A DNA stretch of 64,000 nt from Gibbula magus. Its lineage: Eukaryota > Mollusca > Gastropoda > Trochida > Trochidae. Below are positions 53,732 to 64,000 of this stretch, in pieces. Every line of letters begins with the position of its first letter. Within the stretch, counting starts at the first letter, position 1. The translations under genes were made by a program, and so were the position numbers. The notes under the pieces are model-generated. The model was not told where the DNA came from, did no database searches, and worked only from the letters and a program-made list of their open reading frames with translations. The stretch is from NCBI GenBank assembly GCA_936450465.1, contig OW388293.1, forward strand, positions 32,245,860-32,309,859, read 5' to 3'.

Positions 53732-55459
53732 TATGTTTTCTTACTAACAAATGTTGTTTTATGTTTTATGATAGATTATTATCTTGTAAGCAATGAAAAT
53801 ACTTGTGACTACAGTTGGTTCCAAATGGTAAATATTGTAGATTAAAATGGTGAATGTATTACCATCCAAACACCTCTCACAGTAGTAACAGCATGGATAC
53901 ACGAGTATAAAAATAACACTCACTTGGAAGAAAACAGACACAGATTATTAGATAAAAAAAACATTAAGTAATAAATTAAAGTAAAGAAAGTAAAACAGTA
54001 CAACTGATAGAAGTAATCTGTTTATACGTAGATATCGATTATGAACAGAAAAATGGAAACAACAAATATCAGAAGTTTAGGATAAACACGAAAAACTTAT
54101 GTTGTCCAATGAAGCCATATACGTGAACTTATGTAGAGAAGAAACCAGGGAGGTTCCATCAGGAGATTTATTCTGGAAATGACTTTAGAGGAAACATTCC
54201 TGTTTACACATTATATTATTAATGCATGCTTATAACATAATTCTGTTTAAAGATCTTACTAAGGGGAATATTTTTATTTTTATTTGACAATTTGATAAGA
54301 CAAGCGTACATTAATTCAAATCAATTGAAAACTATAACAGGTGAAGCCGTTTGTCGGGCAGTTTCATGCTAACTAATTTTGTACTTTTTCTATATTCTAT
54401 CAATACGTTTTGTCATTAAATACTTTTAAAATATGTAAAACAATTCAATGTTTTTCTCATTTCACGTAATTGAATGATACAAAATGGCGATAGATTGATC
54501 TATTTAAGGATTTCACCATACAACCTTAACAAGCCATCTGTAAGAGTGTTTAATGTGAACGAATCATAATGGACCATTATATTCGGTCTTCACCAAATAT
54601 GGTTCTGACAAATGGGCATGATTTCCAGACGTTGTAAAATTTATGAATTAAACTAGCGACACAGAAATAGAAAAATTAAATTTTTTGTCTGGCCGAATCT
54701 TGTGAACATGATGTATAAGTTCGCGGTGATTCGCCCCAAGTAATTTGCGGGTATTCATTGTAATTCAACATAGGCAAATCAACCAATCAGGATCAAGGAT
54801 ACACCGAAATCATGTTACAATTTACGTGTGACAATATTCAAGCATTGTTCTGCTCTAATGGATGCGTGGTAGTTCGTACAGGGTACGACGTACACTAGCA
54901 TTCACTGTACCATATACTTGTACGTACATCACATTCATAGAACTTATCATTATTCAGTAGTGCTCTTTTTCACACTATATCTAGGTATACGAGGCCAAAT
55001 TTCAAATATAACCGTGAACAATGTATCTGCCCACATTGGCATCGACATGAAGTCGAAGATCTTTTCCTTATCACCTTGATATCTCCTTCCTCTGACGCTA
55101 ATAGAAAGTCATATTGAAGACTACCATCCAAATATCTTCCATATTTTATATTTATATCTTTGAGAAATTATTCAGTTTTCAATATTCAATTATAACAGTG
55201 CTGATGTTTTCCAATATAACGTCGACAACTTCCAGCAATGTGCTTATTGAATTAATGACATTCATTTAAGAGACGAAACATATTTGTTTACTTTCACCCA
55301 TATATGATATTTACGTATCATGTATTTGGGCTCATGGTACATTATTATGTGAGCATATTTTTCCAGCGATCTGATTGGTCGAGAGGTGATCACGTGACCG
55401 TCAACAGAAAAGCATATTGACTCCAGTCTGAGTCCGACCAAAAACCTTTTTGACTTGAG

Positions 55460-55510
55460 TGACGTCAAACGATTGTTACATGACGTCATGCTATTGTTAT
55501 CATGACGTCA
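55460..55510. promoter_or_regulatory. Three perfect CRE palindromes alternating with ATTGTTA
   Basis: TGACGTCA at 55460-55467, 55481-55488 and 55503-55510, separated by 21 and 22 bp. Each gap contains ATTGTTA, a Sox-like core. About 65 bp upstream lie an inverted CCAAT (ATTGG) near 55375 and an E-box ATCACGTGAC at 55389-55398. The whole stretch 55370-55510 looks like a compact promoter or enhancer. Confidence 0.6.
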
Positions 55511-55600
55511 TTTGACCGTAGTCCCAGCCGTTCAAACCAAATTACATTTTTGGCTGTATTTCATCGTTTCCTTTCGTTTCTGTATTATATACTAATAAAA

Positions 55601-55742
55601 CAATTATGGACTGGTCAATTCGGCAAATACCTGTTTTTATGGACCCGAGAAAACAATATTGACCGCGGACTTCGGCCTTGGTCAATATTGTTTTCTCGGG
55701 TCCCTAAAAAGAGGTATTGGCCTCTTCACCAGTCTATAATTG
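55601..55742. mobile_element. Near-perfect hairpin element, 142 bp
   Basis: Left arm CAATTATGGACTGGTCAATT and right arm ending ACCAGTCTATAATTG are inverted repeats. Inside, GGACCCGAGAAAACAATATT matches the complement of AATATTGTTTTCTCGGGTCC exactly. The tip is GACCGCGGACTTCGGCCTTG. Arms are about 66 bp with few mismatches, so it is young. No clear target duplication. A foldback MITE is the simplest reading. Confidence 0.75.
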
Positions 55743-58700
55743 TATATTATTACATCACGTACATTATGTAATAAACTTATATCAAAACTACAATAAAGGA
55801 GAATTGAGAGTGAGCAAAACAAAGGCAAACAAACAATACCACCATGCGTTTAGATATTGAATAATTATTAAATGGCATCAAACTGAATTTTAATCGTACC
55901 AAGTGACGGTTAACAAAACAGCTTTCGAGTTAGGAATCTTTCTTCTTTTCTTTTCAGATAAAAATTACAGGTGTTCTTTGAATATGTCCCTCTCACATAA
56001 AGCTTTCGAGTATATCCTTTCAAACCAATGACAAACAACTTATATTATTATCGCATTTGCGTCTTTCAATCAAAAGTTGAAGGGAAATAATCATACCCAT
56101 CTACTACCAGTATATTTTTTTAAACTTGCAAAACACCCTGAAATGTCTCTCCGTGCTTGTCGTCTAAGAAATCAAAAGATTAAAGAAACTTTTAACTAGG
56201 TTATCCTAAATGTGAATGAATCAAAGAAATGTTTAATTAAAAATATGTTTTATTTTGTAAGAATCAAGGAGTTATATAACTAAGACACCCTGTCTCTTAA
56301 ATCCAAGTAAACTAGTTATCTTTAGAAACCAACGTAAACTTTCGTGTTCAATCGTGGAAACCAGAAAGATATCTTGCACATAAAACCTGTATATTGCACG
56401 TGGGTGTCACGTGGGTGTGTATATTTCATACAGAAAATGGAATAAAATTAAGCCTTTTGGAATGAAATAGTGGGTATCGTGTGATAAATGCATAGTGCTC
56501 TCTTTCTGTGGGTTCATTGATCTTTTTTAAGTTCCAGAAAAACACTGTCATATCTATTACATGGATATAACTTATGAAGTAGTTATTATTATCGTTTTAT
56601 TTTATAATTTGAGTGAAAGCAAGTAAATAAGTACCACCCGTTTAAAGTAAATATATAAACCTGAAAATTATAGATACATACTACGATTTCATAGTTTCCA
56701 CACAACTAAACCTTCACATACAACGAAATAAAACACTCTTCCTGTCATTTTTCAAGGTTTGAAATCTTTTTCGCGAAGAGAAGAGAGAAAACAGTGTCAA
56801 CGTAAATTTACTATTGTAACAACGCATGCATAGAAGCGGATCTCAATTAGGTAAATAACATATTTCGATATGAATACCTCAAATTTCAACCAAGAACAAT
56901 CAGGCGAACGTGTCATTGTGTGAAGAGTTAGGAAACTGATTTGAAGAGATAAAGAATTTATTGCATTCTTCTTTAAATTATAAATCATGACTATGTAAAT
57001 CATAGCAGAAAAGTAACCGAATTTCCAAATATGGCGGACAACAACGTGATTTATTTGCATGCGCTAGTGGGCAACTGGGTGGCTGAGAAAATTAGTTCTT
57101 TCAGGAAATGTAATAAATAAGAAATTGTCGTACAATAAGCAAAACGGAAAACATAAGTAGAACATTCAGGGATACAGCTTGAAGTTGGAACTACTTTTTC
57201 CTGCGCACATAAACAGGAGGTGTCGGCGCCAATTAAAAGCCAAATGAAAAGAAAACAAAGGAAATAGTTCCGTTACGCTCAGATTGAGAAGGAGATGGCC
57301 GTGATAGCAAGAATCCACTGTTGTTACATGGATCCATTGTTAAACAAAGGTCGGCAACATCTGATTGTTATGATAATAAAGCGAAAAGTAGAATTTGTAA
57401 AAATAACTGAACCTTGGAAGTGTTGGTAAAAGCTTTCTGTCTCCGGTAGATTGAGACATTGCAAGAAATAACAGAGGTCTTTGAGGACAATGTACAGTGT
57501 CGCACAAAATAAAGTTTACCCTTTCTGTGTCTGGCACATCCGGAACCTACTAGAGGCACCGAAGGTCGTCGAGGACAGAATACAGTACAGTACAAAAGAA
57601 ACTATATATGTTTTAAATGGAAAATTGCTCGAATCGTCAGAGATCACTAAGGATATTTTACAGTTTCGTACAACCTTTCTGGCTGAGATAATAATGAACA
57701 ATGCTTCAGATCTAGAGGTCTTTGCGGACGGAATAAAGTACATGTGTCTCTGATAGCTTGAGACACTGGACCATGCTTCAGAGGTTTCTACGGACATTGC
57801 AACGAATGAAGTATCTGTGATAGATTGCAACAATGCACAATGCATCCAATGTTTTTGTACTGGAGAAAGTATTCGGATAATATGAGAAAACGTACGATGC
57901 ATCAGATCTTTTTCATCAGCCTATAATATATACTTGTGTGCATCTTGGGTCCTATCGAGTCATTAACATTGTTGATTTTATTTTACTGTAAATTATTGTG
58001 AAGGATAGCGTAAAAAGTCTCCCAACTTTACATTAATGCATATTTATTATTTGTGGTTATCGTTGAAATTCAAAAACATTCCTAAAACATGAACTCCGAC
58101 ATGAAAGAACCACATCTCATTCTTCATTATTTTTAGATTTTAAACATACATAAAATCATGTTTTCTTCATTTATTTTTGTAAAGAAATAAGACTCAACGT
58201 GACTTTCGGCGGCAATAAATTTTTTAAGCAATAATTGCTGTCAAAAACAAGATTTGGATTATGTTAATTGAATATGACTATACAATATATAAAATGAACA
58301 TAGTTATAGTGACCCCTCCCCCTTTGAAATTGTTAGCACGTATATATAATGAATCCCTCCCCCTCCCAGAATTGCTGTATCCGTCAGTGTACAGTACGTT
58401 AACCATGCTTAGCAGTTTTCAATTTAAGTTAATCCATTTGGAAGCATACTGCGATGAAATTGAATTACTTAAACATGAAGATTTTCAGAAAAAAATTAAC
58501 GAACAGAAATCAAATATCAGAAAGTGAAGATGTTTCTAATAATCTAACGATTGTAATCGAAAGACTGGGAAATGAAGTATTACGTGTTTCAATCAGTAAC
58601 GAACAATTGACTGTTCTATCAAGGCGATGATTTAATTCCGAGTGAAAGAAAGACACGGCTTGTTTTCATTTCATTGACTGCGGAGGTACGACAATAAGAC

Positions 58701-61700
58701 ATTGAAAAGAGCCGGTTGAAATAGACACCACATTTATTTGACTCGATGAGACATTGAATCATCGAGGCCCACGTGCAGCACGAGATGTTTATATTGCCAG
58801 TGGCCATTCACAGTCTGTGATAAAGGCGGGGCAGGTTTATTACTGGACAGCTGCACGCGTCCGAAGTGAGGAACTAATTAGCGCGGAAGATTATCCCTTT
58901 ACGCTTTAGGAAGTAGTGATGAGTTTTACAGGCATAGGACAGTGATAGCTTTATGTGTTCGTGTTGTGTGTGCATATTTTTACTGATAAAGTTATAACAA
59001 TATATATTAATAATTCCTCAATTACAATAGTTTAAAAAAAATTAAAATCTAATTTTGCTTCGTACGCCATTCATTTTCAATCATACTCAATCGCAGCTGA
59101 AGATACAAAATCGTATCAGTTTGCCTAATTATATTGGTCAATGAGTTCAAATTAAGTATCCACTCAATATCATATTGAATGACAAGGTATAAGCTACTTA
59201 CTATATAACAGTATAGTCATGCCAATGGATGAAACACTAATGACGTCAATGAACGGATTCAAAACCAATCCATTTCATTACCATTACTTGGCCGAGTTGA
59301 TGCTGTATTCTTGGTATTGGGACTCTTTCTCTCAGGAGTTGTGTTCAAATTCTAATATTACGGATTTTTCACTTCTACAAATCATTTATGCAAGAATTAA
59401 TGAGTTAGATGTAAGTTTATATGTAGAACATTAATATATTTGATATAAGAATTACCCGAACACTAACAGTTTGATATCGTTTTGAGTATTTGTGTTGAAA
59501 TTTATATTGTACAATGTATCCTACATTGTCAAATGTGCCATGGAATCCAGCGCGCCAAAATACTTTCATTCGGAAATCTTCGGAAACTGTCGGCAACTGT
59601 CGGAATGTCTGGGTCAGGTAGCCGACCACCAGCAAACAAATACATTGTTTTTCAAGCCACACGAACAGTTTGTCGAATCAAGACGTCTATATTCATCGGC
59701 ACTATGTGAAAGTATTCTTACCACCTTCAATTATCTCCCTTTGTTTTCGTCTGACCCGTGATTGAAGACCTACCTCAATTTATACCAAAACACACTTGAC
59801 AAAATTATATTTCATGGATTTTTTTTGTTTCTCATTATAAAATGTTTGATTATATATGTTTGATGTTTGTCATGTAATTGTTAACACTTCCAAATAGTTA
59901 GTAACATTGACAAGAATTTTATTAATCAAAGAATGGTTGCTAACATCTACAAGAATACGAACCTGAAACGACTCGCAGTGATAAAGTGAGTTTTAGTGCA
60001 CCGGTCTGCACATCGTTGACAAAACCTCCCTTAGGTTCAGTTTTCTTGTGAAACAGTTATTTAAGAAATGTAATAGCCCGAGAAACGTGTATTAGAGAGA
60101 GTATCTGCATGACGTAATCTTATTCTGGCTCCAGTAAATGGAAGGAGTAAAGTGGCTTGTTTTGGAAAAAAACTTTCAGAAAGTGCTAGAGCATAAACAG
60201 ATTTATTCTAGAATCATCACAGGAATTATTACTTTATAATTACTTAGTTGCAGAGAATGCTAGGATGTTCCAAACAGTGCTTCTATCATCTTGACCAACG
60301 ATGTGCAGTGAAATGCTTAATCTCGGAATAGTGCTTCGGAGATATGGGCAACACCATACAACAGTTCCTCGGGTCGAGTCGAGTACCGTATGTTCAACAG
60401 TGGAACATGTATCAATGAGTTTGAATAACTTGGAATCAAGAATATATACCATTTGACGATTGACTACGAAGCGTTTATATTTATTATAAAGAGATGTGAA
60501 GTGATTTACAATTTAATCCTCCTTTTAGACGGGGTTCCAATGTTCAGGGAGGCTAGTGTTTTACGATAAGAATCGTCGCTGTGTCATTATGACTATGCAT
60601 TGCGCATGCGGTGAAACCTGTAAGCTTCTAATAAAGCGATCCAACGAGTAATAATTCACCGACATTTACGAGGCACATTGCTCCAAAACCCTTCTGCGTG
60701 TGGAACACTTCTCATCAGAATCGTCCAAGAAACATTTCGCCAAGTGCCGGGAAACATAATGTTGGCTTATCCAGGCCAGATTTAGAAGAGATCAAAGGGA
60801 TTTCGTCCAAATGCCGCCGATGTGCCTGAGTCCTATTCTGTTGACCTGTAGTAACGCGTTCTCTCTCAGCAAATTTGGTCGCTTCCTAGTGTGTTTACAC
60901 GGGCCTTTTATCGCGTCGCTTCGATTGTATTTGTTAACAGTGCACAATGGGATATTATTCCTCTTCGGCCAGAGTCACTAGCAGTTCTTATTTACATGAT
61001 TCCCCCGTCCCCCAGCGTTAGGGAGAAGGTTTGGGGCCTCCGTTTGTTTAGATGGGGAGTGTGTTGGGATTTCGGTTGAACACATCTCAAACACACATTG
61101 TTGAGGCGCGAAGACAGACGCACAATGTAGGTGCTTAAAACGACAGTGTTTTCAGGGGTGGGGTCCGGTTTTAGAAAGAGGCGGAGCAGACAGAAACCAA
61201 ATTACAGCTTGGCGTCAAAAATTCTTGTCGTCTTTCTCCGCTCATCAAACGCTCGTGGTATTAATCCGACATGAATTGAAGACATTTCTTACACAACCAG
61301 AACGTTTTTATCAAATGTTAAAATAATAGTTTAGATTTTTGTAAAATCGACGAGAGTACTGTTCTGTTGATATTTTCCATTCACTGTACAAATGTATAAT
61401 CATGAATTGCTATTTTGATGTGGATTCGTAAAGTTCTTACACAAACGTTTTTTTATTTTTTAAACATTGTTAAATAATGGTGCAATTAATTTCAGTTATA
61501 TTCATTTCATTGATGTAATATATGTAAGAAAAAAGTTTTTCAATTTGGAAGGTTATATGCACGTATGATCACAGATGTATCATATACCTTTAAAATCTAA
61601 ATAAGATCCAAATACATTTTGTACACTGTTCAAAGATGTTTGCAACTATAAGGAACATGCGCATAAAGAATTATAATGAATAAATTAATAGCATTTAGTC

Positions 61701-62640
61701 TGGTTCGTAAACCCTTGAACGGGAGGGTATAACTTGTATAGTGAATATATGTATGCACGTTCCTGACGTCTCTATATATTGGATTTATCGCATCAATCAA
61801 AAGTATGTAAAACCCTAACGTCACCTTATATATATATGAGTGTTGTTCTGTTTCATTCTTAACTTCCTAGGAAAAATACAACCGAACATGTCATTATTCA
61901 GAAAATTGGAAACTATTCACAAAATCTTCACTTCCACACCAGGAAGACAGTTGTAAGGGATACCCTGACATTCTTAATAAGGGTGTCTAATTGTAATAGC
62001 ACAGGACTCATCTGTGGAATCTGGAAACCCTTGTATAAAATCGCCATTTTAAAAACAATTCCGATCTTTAAAAAAGGAAAATGTCCTCGTGTGCTTTACC
62101 TTCATTAAAAATTGCAAAGCTCAAAAGTAATGCTTAAAAATAAATTTCAAAAGTATCCAATAATCCTAATGAAATAAAAAAAAATCTTTGAAGATCCTTC
62201 AAAGGTAAAACACATTAAACTTCCAGGTAAGTTTCTCCCTCTTTGATGGTTCCCAGACAGGGCCAGGTAAGCAGGCAGGTATCCTGAATACATGATGGTA
62301 TAATTGCGAATCAGCCGACAAAGGAGGGAGAAAAGTCCCAAGATTATCTGTAAAAAGAGTTAATTACTTGAAAGAAACGAAGCAAGAGTCATGACTTCAG
62401 CAGAGAAGATCAGTCTGCACTAGTTTGTACTCAGCCAGGGAGTGGTCACTTGTCAGGGAGCAATCAGTAATTTAACAAAACCCTTGGCTCGAAGACTCCC
62501 GTACAGAACGGTATGCGCTGACTATTTGAAGTTGGCTTTTTGGCTTCAAAATTTCATTTGCCAATAAGTCCCGCGTAAACACTCTTCGTCGAAGTCTGGG
62601 GTTGTCCCTCTCCCAACAGCTGACCTTCAGTGTGGGCCTG
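55743..62640. other. Intergenic, no supported gene
   Basis: 57430-57880 is a degenerate repetitive stretch with recurrent AGAGGTCTTTGAGGAC-, GATAGATTGAGACA- and ACATTGCAA-like words. Open frames on both strands there are artefacts of it. G+C-richer blocks at 58680-58920 and 60540-61240 may be conserved non-coding DNA. A CRE word TGACGTCA lies at 59241-59248. ATGGCGGAC context at 57030 opens a 29-codon frame of unknown meaning. Confidence 0.5.
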
Positions 62641-62660
62641 TGTATACGTGACATTTGGGA

Positions 62661-62707
62661 ACTGTTAAAACTATAATTGTGAATGGGATTGCTATAGTTT
62701 TAACAGT
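62661..62707. other. Perfect 15-bp inverted repeat with 17-bp loop
   Basis: ACTGTTAAAACTATA at 62661-62675 is exactly complementary to TATAGTTTTAACAGT at 62693-62707. Pairing continues weakly outward (GTGAC at 62649 with GTCGC near 62717). The arms contain AACTGTTA Myb-like words. It could be a structured RNA, a small foldback or a paired protein site. Confidence 0.5.
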
Positions 62708-62948
62708 CATTTTAGTCGCAAACCCCTCGTCTGCGTTTGCACGGAGCACGTGGTTAAGTCGGCTCTTGTTTATTCCCGCCCCGCCGACATTTAAAGAAGG
62801 GCAAAGCAGAAATGGATTCTTGTGTCTCTATCCGAGCCCACTAATTGCACTCTGCGTACGCTTGTAATGGGAGTCAACATGCCGAAAAACAGCTTTGACA
62901 CGGATTTTGTAAAATATTTAACCTTTACGTATTCTTGGAGCATCACCG

Positions 62949-62958
62949 GTCACGTGAC
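62949..62958. promoter_or_regulatory. Palindromic E-box GTCACGTGAC
   Basis: Full palindrome extended to GGTCACGTGACC. Same 10-mer as in the vestigial-like promoter at 33583-33592. Confidence 0.4.
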
Positions 62959-63025
62959 CTAAAGCTATCTGTGCATGACCGACAATGTGACATCTGATGG
63001 TTGGTTTTATCTTGTCCTAATACTA

Positions 63026-63272
63026 AATAATCTACTGAATGCTACATCCCCGTATTGTATAACCCTTGCCAGTCTCTAGCACTGGCTTTGTTAAACCTTG
63101 CTACATTCCTTCGCCTTTTCTGTGCCCTAGATTTCATACTGTACTGCCACATCTAGGGGCAGCAACCAGTTTAGCTGGCACAGAAAAGCTGGTGAAATGT
63201 AGCAAAGCTTAAATTAACCAGCGAGGGAGACGAGTTATGCAATACGGAGGAAGCTGCATTCAGTACATTATT
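63026..63272. mobile_element. Foldback/MITE element, copy 2
   Basis: AATAATCTACTGAATGC at the left pairs with GCATTCAGTACATTATT at the right. Inner arms include AACCCTTGCCAGTCTCTAGC and AGCTTTTCTGTGCC-type sequence. The inner arm resembles the copy at 46122-46345 (TAACYCTTGCCAGTCT, then ACTGGCT, then TTTAA or GTTAA, then CCTTG). Total about 247 bp, no transposase, no clear target duplication. Confidence 0.7.
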
Positions 63273-63499
63273 AGCACGAGATAACACAATCACCAGGAGA
63301 TTGCCGAGGCAGTTGTACTTGTAAGAATCTGATATTTCTACCGTATTTATTTTCAACGAAAATCACATATTGAAAGAGATTTTAATATATAACGTCACTT
63401 ATAGAATATTAACTACATAATGAGAATACAAATGAGAAGAAATGCATGTTGTCATCGAAATGGCCAATGAAATACTGTTTGTCAGTCTCTTATAACCCT

Positions 63500-63620
63500 T
63501 TTGGGTGGCATTTGTACTTTTACACCCCTGCAATTACGCTTAACCTGTATTTTAACCCATGTTGTACAAATGGTGAGACTATAATAAACTATATTGTATT
63601 GTATTGTATTGTATTGTACT
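63500..63620 (+). mobile_element. Non-LTR retroposon 3' end with (TATTG)n tail
   Basis: GTTGTACAAATGGTGAGACT then ATAATAAACTATATTGTATTG and repeated TATTG to about 63617. An AATAAA signal followed by a pentamer repeat tail is typical for truncated LINE copies in molluscs. The 5' limit is uncertain. Confidence 0.5.
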
Positions 63621-64000
63621 CAAACGTTTTAACTACTACTTGGTTTATTTTGGAAAGGACAACATCAGAGTATGACTTTCATGCTTAAATATTTCCTTCA
63701 AAATATAGACGATGCAAATCAGTACAATGTTCCTTCATCCGTACATCACCTTGACACTAACTTTAGCCTCAACACGATAAATCAGGCATAGAAAATAGCC
63801 TAACACTAACATATGGAAGACATTCAATATCTAATAAAATGGTGATCTTTTCAGATTGGCAATATTTTCCGAGTCTGAGTGTACGACTAGTACAGATGTT
63901 GTGTCAAATTGAAAACATACTCTCTGACACTACTTCATTTCAGTATTGAATTACGTATACATAGCCATTTCATTAATCAGCTTTATTAATACAAACACAA

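Noticed and set aside
57481..57902. Overlapping 90- and 128-codon frames on opposite strands
   Set aside because: The stretch is built of degenerate repeated words, which keeps several frames open at once.

Overview
The window is eukaryotic. It is AT-rich (I estimate about one third G+C), has no dense coding, and its one recognisable gene is split by GT-AG introns of 0.3, 12 and 5 kb. Several details point to a mollusc, probably a gastropod. A short 3'-truncated-looking retroposon at 4382-4484 ends in a GCGGCGTT..AAACCCAACTCAC-type tail with (CTCAC)n and is flanked by a 10-bp target-site duplication, a tail type I associate with gastropod genomes. The self-overlapping word ACATGTACATGT is scattered through the window, and other short retroposon 3' ends are present. 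The species assignment is inference.

Only one protein-coding gene can be supported: a vestigial-like co-activator gene (vg / VGLL2-3 type) on the + strand. It has four coding exons at 33853-33924, 34231-34495, 46447-46866 and 51969-52018. The splice phases (0, 1, 1) join without error into a 268-residue protein. It carries one Tondu (TDU) TEAD-binding domain at about residues 68-95, a conserved-looking RNFPASFWNSAY block at 120-131, a Pro/Ser/His-rich middle, and a 50-nt last exon that supplies a KDLYWF C-terminus. An in-frame stop at 33802-33804 supports the chosen start codon.

Layout: 1-33.5 kb is intergenic sequence with hairpin elements, short retroposons, old direct duplications and a 24-copy, 82-bp minisatellite (21679-23632). 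From 33.5 to 33.85 kb lies the likely promoter, with a perfect CGAGTCACGTGACTCG palindrome and a CCAAT box. Intron 2 holds a roughly 66-copy, 46-bp minisatellite (39258-42316) and a foldback element with an 8-bp target duplication, only about 100 bp before exon 3. Downstream of the gene (52-64 kb) are a 52-bp tandem repeat, two separate three-copy arrays of CRE-like sites (53619-53669 and 55460-55510), a long perfect-looking hairpin element (55601-55742) and a second member of the foldback family (63026-63272).

No rRNA, convincing functional tRNA, CRISPR array or prokaryotic operon was seen. The most rewarding targets for follow-up are the paired CRE arrays, the over-represented GTCACGTGAY sites, the two-member foldback family, and the two large minisatellites.
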